DNA of 64,000 nucleotides from Pyrrhosoma nymphula. Taxonomy: Eukaryota > Arthropoda > Insecta > Odonata > Coenagrionidae. The notes beneath the pieces are model-generated. The model worked only from the letters and a program-made list of their open reading frames with translations, had not been told where the DNA came from and did no database searches. This document shows positions 59,691 to 64,000 of the stretch, piece by piece. Both the position numbers and the translations under genes were made by a program. The DNA lies in contig OY754331.1 in NCBI GenBank assembly GCA_963573305.1, positions 151,337,728 through 151,401,727 on the forward strand. Direction: 5' to 3'. Numbering within the stretch: position 1 is the first letter of the stretch; each line of letters starts with the position of its first letter.

Positions 59691-61240
59691 CACATAAATA
59701 TTTTGTGCGTAGTATACATCGTAATAATAAATTAATTCAACGAATATTCGTCTTTTAAATAAATTTCTTTTGTGCACGATGACAATGATTCTGTCAATGA
59801 ATACAAATCTCTCCGCAATGTTTTGATAACATCTATCAGCAACGGTGCATTTTCAGCTATTATATGTATATTCCTATTACCCAACCGTTTGTGTATTTTT
59901 ATTACATTACACTGCCTGTTTCAGATTTACATAGTTCACTTGGATTAATTATTCCTTAATTTTTTACGGAAGTTCTCAATTTTTATGCCAAGTTTTCCTT
60001 CTTCGAGGTTAGAGCTTCAAATAAGAGTAACCTACTGGAAAAAAGTCAATAAACTTTTGCTTAAATCAAGTTATTATGTCGGAAAAGAATAGTGAATTTA
60101 TGGAGCATACATTAATATTTTTTTTAATTCTAAAATTAAATATTGACCCCAACAGTTTTAAGCGCATAAAAAGACATGATAGTTGTTTCGGAACCTAAAT
60201 TCAGGCTTTGGTTACTCGCAATATCACGTGTTGATAATTTACAAAGTGAAATAAAATGCTTATATTTGACAGATTATCAATATATAACGAGCATTGTTTA
60301 AAGAGCTTACAGAGTTTTAGAAAAAGGTTTTTAACAAACGCATCTTTACTTCTTCTACCATCCTTTATTTCGTCTCATATCCCTAATTTTTCTCCAACTT
60401 CTTTCCTCCCTGCTTCAGTAACAGTTATTCTTCCACTCCTACCACATTTACCCTTAAACATATTTCGATCTCTTAAATAATAATTACGCTTTTTCCATAA
60501 TTTACCCTCATCTTTCGCCCTAAAAGGATCACCCTTGATGTGATGCTATATGATGTGAAGGATGGTGGAAAAGATCGAAATGCAGATAACTCCACTTAAA
60601 GATATTTAAGTTTTCATGATACCCGACGATGCGGAAGGAGAGAATTAAGAGGAGGGGCTGCCAAAGAGCTTGCAAGTATTCAGTGGTTAAACCATGAATA
60701 AAGATCATGATCTTTCTGAAGAAGTTTATCTGCAATCCAGGAAAGAAAGTGATGGTACGACGAAAATAAATTGACGACGAGGAACACAAAATGTTTCACT
60801 AACAGGGAATATACTTACAGTAATCAACTCAAACTACTTGAATACGTGAATGATGTACTTCAAAATCGTAACAGATTAATGAAAAAAACGCTCACGTATG
60901 ACTGCAAGAGGCGGCTCAAGTCAAGGGCGCTAAGTCGTCCGAGCCGGACAGGTTTACCCTAAGACCGAAATGATCAGTACCCTTGACCTAAAGGTTCCAG
61001 TGACCCTACGCGTTAAATTAACCCCGCCCTCGTAATCCTGAAAGCACTGACAAAAGCGTCGAGATTATTCCACGTGAGCGCAATCATCGGCGAACGCTAC
61101 ATGCACGTGAGAGCGAGACCGCGATATAGTACATGTTTATCCAGGGCGTCGGTCTGTCCGCATTAGATCCGCGATTTAGTAGTAGTGCAAAACTGCTATT
61201 TTTCCTGCCAAATGCCGTTTCCGAAACCATGCATCATCTC
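59691..61240. other. Unassigned noncoding DNA
   Basis: AT-rich with no recognised feature. Confidence 0.4.
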
Positions 61241-61249
61241 CGCCAAAGA

Positions 61250-61505
61250 GCCAAAGACTGAAGGAAAGTTCTCTGTGTCCCCAACCCTTACCACACCCTG
61301 ACGCAACATAAGAGGGACGTCCACTATCCCCCCCCCACTCGTAGCCCCATCCAGAAAAACCACTTCCCCATGCTCCTTCCTTCCTGCTTTTCCTCCGCCT
61401 CGCAGCCATCCTCTTGTCACTGCGCTACCTGAGAGTCCCACCGCTACACACACACACCTCTTTCACTAGTTCACCTCCCCTTCCCTTTCAACCGACTGGC
61501 TCATC
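61250..61505. other. C-rich block
   Basis: C-rich plus strand with a C9 run near 61328-61336. Two minus-strand frames of 77 and 85 codons are open through it, glycine-rich because of the complement. No gene called. Confidence 0.4.
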
Positions 61506-61969
61506 GCTCAAAACGTCCGCATCGCGCGGAAGTAAATAAAGACCCTTCAGATTTCCGACTTCAGAGCATCCCATTCACCCTTAAGTGTGTTGGAAGTGGG
61601 AATATATCTTATTTGCTTAAACGCGAAAGAGCTTTGTGACAAGTGATTGCTTTTAGAAAACTAAAAACTGAAAGGTGGAGAAAAAAGAGCCAGAAGGGCC
61701 CTCAGCTTCCCCTTCCCCAGCTGAAGTAATTTTCCTTTGCTCAAAATAATAACTGAAAACGTTTCCGAGGTTTTCAATGATGTTTGATGATGAATGATGA
61801 TGCTACAATTTGGCATGGATATGCAAAAAATAGCACATGACAACAGCATAGTAGTCACAAATGACAAACGAAAGTGAAAAGATGCTTCACTTTGTTACGT
61901 TATCACAAACTATTGGGTGAAAAACCTTTATGCACCTAATTGAGCCAAAGAACATGAGCAATGATGTAT

Positions 61970-62170
61970 GTGGGTTTTCTCGGGTTTCCAACCGCGTGAG
62001 TGATTTCATAACTGCTCACTTTTCGAGGTCCAACACGTTCCTCGTCATCAGAAATATGGATGCTGGTGTCCGAACCCTGATCATGATGACGTGTCAGACC
62101 TCGCAACGTCCAATACTAGAATCATTCACCCGGGTCGAAATCCGAGAAAAGTTCACTCAGATGACACACC
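61970..62170. mobile_element. Diverged foldback repeat of the PLE-related family
   Basis: The left arm (about 61970-62056: GTGGGTTTTCTCGGGTTTCC, then CACTTTTCGAGGTCC and CGTCATCAG) pairs imperfectly with the right arm (about 62078-62170: CTGATCATGATGACG, GACCTCG, AATCCGAGAAAAGTTCACTC). The layout (CATCAG at the apex, AAACC-like ends) follows the other members, but GAAAC after CTGAT is lost. It is an old copy. Confidence 0.5.
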
Positions 62171-62214
62171 GGGAAAACACCAGATCCTTCAATAAATTAC
62201 TCGCTTTTGAGTCA

Positions 62215-62320
62215 ATAGCTAGTCAATATATGCCAATATAATTCAATATATGTCAACTAGTACCAATATATGACCAATAAGTATGATCAATACTTATATT
62301 GGTATCACAATATAATCAAT
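62215..62320. repeat. Degenerate CAATATA-rich repeat
   Basis: CAATATATG, CCAATATA and close variants recur about nine times. It is low-complexity AT-rich DNA with a local inverted pair (CAATACTTATATTGG region). No function is visible. Confidence 0.6.
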
Positions 62321-62564
62321 AGTATGTGTATCTTTAAATCTACCAATTTATTTGACATAAATTATAATAAAGAGCCACTTCTTCACCCTAATTGAAATTG
62401 AATTCTGCAACACAGAAACACCTATATAGCTTAGATTCATACATGACGTAAGTTGGCATCAGTTACATAAAAATAAGCACCTATGAGAATAGTCTTGACA
62501 CGTTTCCCCTGGACTGGGAAGGTTAGTCCAAGTTTAAGTTATGGATATTTCGAACTGACTGTGA

Positions 62565-62607
62565 GGCTTTAATAATCTTAATATTGACCTTAGTAATCTT
62601 AATATTG
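62565..62607. repeat. Direct repeat TAATCTTAATATTG x2
   Basis: The 14-base word occurs twice with about 12 bases between. A minor local duplication. Confidence 0.75.
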
Positions 62608-62839
62608 CGAAAAGCAGGTAGATACAATTTTATATGAATCCTCGGTACATTATAATCTACTGAGATTCCAAAATAATGGATAGCGTGAAAAAAAAATTAA
62701 ATACGCACTCTCAAAACAAATCACCAATGATGAAATTTCTGAGTCGAGGTATCGCACAAGCAATTTAAGTAATAATGGTGACTTAAGTGTAACAAGTATA
62801 TGAAAAAATCCTGCAAGTAGAGTTTAACAGTTAAAGTAG

Positions 62840-64000
62840 GTATATGAACAAATCCTGCAGGTGTATGAAGAGAATGGCAAGGGACAAGTGAGGGCAGTGA
62901 TAATGGGAGATTGGAACAGTGTAGTTGGAGAAGGAAGGAAAGTGAAAACTGTGGGAGCAAACGGTTAAGGCACTCGGAATGAGAGAGGAGAAAAGTTGAT
63001 AGAATTCTGTGAACAACAGCAGTTATGGATAGCAAATACTTGGTTTCAGAATCACAAGAGAAGGCTCTGCACGTGGAAAAGCCCAGGTGATAACAAGCGT
63101 TATCAACTAGATTTTATACTGATAAATCAAAGATTTAAGAATAGGGTCAAGAATGTGAAGACTACCTGGAGCGGATGCGGACACAGACCACAATCTTCCG
63201 ATGATAGATATGATCACTAGGCTTAAGCATGTGACGATGAAAAAGTAATCAATAAAGAGGTGGAACTTAATGAAGTTGGAAGAGGATAAGAAGGAAATTA
63301 CCATAGTCCTAGAAGAGAAGCTGAAGAAGGGGGAAGGGGAGAAAGGCATTCAAGAAGAATGGAATGATATGAAGGAAAGCATAATAATGGTTCTTGAACA
63401 GGAGGTTGGAACTGTAAACAAGTAAGAAGCTAGAAAAAGCTGGATAAACCGAAATATGCTGGAAAAAATGGAAGAAAGAAGGAAATGGAAAGGAGATTAC
63501 TCTGAACAAGGAAAGCTACAATATAGAAAGATTAACAATGAATGAAGGAGAACTACAGACAAAGCTCGAGAAGAGTGGATGAAGGAGCAGTCCTTTGTAA
63601 TTGAAAAGCTAGAAAAAGAAGAAAAGGTGGAGGAAATGTTAAAAATAGTGAGAATGTTGATTACGAGAAAACAGAGAGCTATTTCGAAGAAAGGTATGAG
63701 ATATAAGTCTGGAAGGGTTACAAAAGATAACGACGATGTGAAGGAAATATGGGAGGAATACATAAAAGAACTGTACTGCACAAGAGAAAGAGAATTGGAG
63801 AATGACATGAATTAGGAGAGAGATAATACCGGTCCTAGAGTAATGAAAGGGGAGATAGAAATGGCAGTAAAAGGAATGAAGAATAGGAAGGCAGTCGGCG
63901 GAGACGAAATACCAGTAGAGATTCTTAAGGCTTTACAGAAGAATGGGTTGGATCGACTCACGGATCTGGTTAATGAAATATATGATACAGGGGAGTGGCC
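62840..64000 (+). mobile_element. LINE ORF2 N-terminal half (endonuclease to start of RT), runs off window
   Basis: The frame begins around 62840 with YEQILQVYEENGKGQ and VIMGDWNSVVGEGRK, an apurinic-like endonuclease block whose GDWN is a catalytic motif. After a stop (TAA near 62967) it goes on with NERGEKLIEFCEQQQ, IANTWFQ and YQLDFILINQRF, the D-F/Y-I-L motif. The expected S-D-H catalytic block after the motif is damaged (GHRPQSSDDRYDH). A frameshift follows, then a lysine/glutamate-rich linker (63579-63815). From 63840 KGEIEMAVKGMKNRKAVGGD leads into EIPVEILKAL, the N-terminal reverse-transcriptase block, which continues past the edge. The family appears the same as the 31.7-33.3 kb element, which begins roughly where this leaves off. 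Several stops and a frameshift make it a pseudogene. Confidence 0.88.

Overview
The window looks like animal, most probably arthropod (insect-like), nuclear DNA. It is AT-rich, no continuous reading frame gives a recognisable host protein, and the recognisable content is transposon debris typical of arthropods: non-LTR retrotransposon (LINE) fragments with decayed ORF2, tRNA-derived SINEs, a Penelope-like element (PLE) fragment with a GIY-YIG endonuclease remnant, small terminal-inverted-repeat elements, and microsatellites. I could not assign a species. No host gene, rRNA or functional tRNA was recognised. Spliced exons shorter than about 60 codons could be hidden and would be missed by eye.

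Layout. The left edge (1-378, minus strand) carries the start of an open frame for a PHD-like zinc finger followed by a coiled coil, probably ORF1 of a retroelement or another mobile-element protein. From 2.4 to 3.3 kb there is a large imperfect foldback element, a tandem duplication and a retroelement-like tail; that tail recurs near 8.3 kb. From 8.4 to 22 kb most DNA is unassigned, apart from LINE 3' tails (11.3 and 15.2-15.6 kb) and blocks of strand-asymmetric C-rich DNA. From 22 to 34 kb come a minus-strand LINE C-terminus (22.3 kb), a foldback repeat (22.5 kb), a CCATTTCTGA-type minisatellite (26.1-26.4 kb), and a LINE reverse-transcriptase region interrupted by a SINE (31.7-33.3 kb), with a second LINE piece at 34.3 kb. 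From 35.7 to 46.5 kb there is a 522-bp TIR element, a near-perfect palindrome at 39.2 kb, a SINE at 45.4 kb and a further foldback at 46.3 kb. From 48 to 64 kb there is a SINE abutting the PLE fragment, more LINE tails and SINEs, another foldback pair, and a long decayed LINE ORF2 running off the right edge.

The most interesting structure is a dispersed family of foldback repeats (22.5, 34.0, 39.2, 46.3, 58.5 and 62.0 kb) related to the 3' region of the PLE at 48.5-49.1 kb. In three members (22.60, 46.37 and 48.95 kb) the sequence fits a minimal hammerhead ribozyme core: CTGANGA, a short stem, GAAA, a short stem III and an NUH site. Stem III is a different palindrome in each copy, and stem II shows compensatory differences. 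Hammerhead motifs in Penelope-like elements are established in the literature; their presence here is inferred from base pairing I could check by eye.

Elsewhere there is little sign of genes acting together. Nearly everything recognisable is mobile, most of it broken, and the intervening kilobases look like intergenic or intronic DNA.
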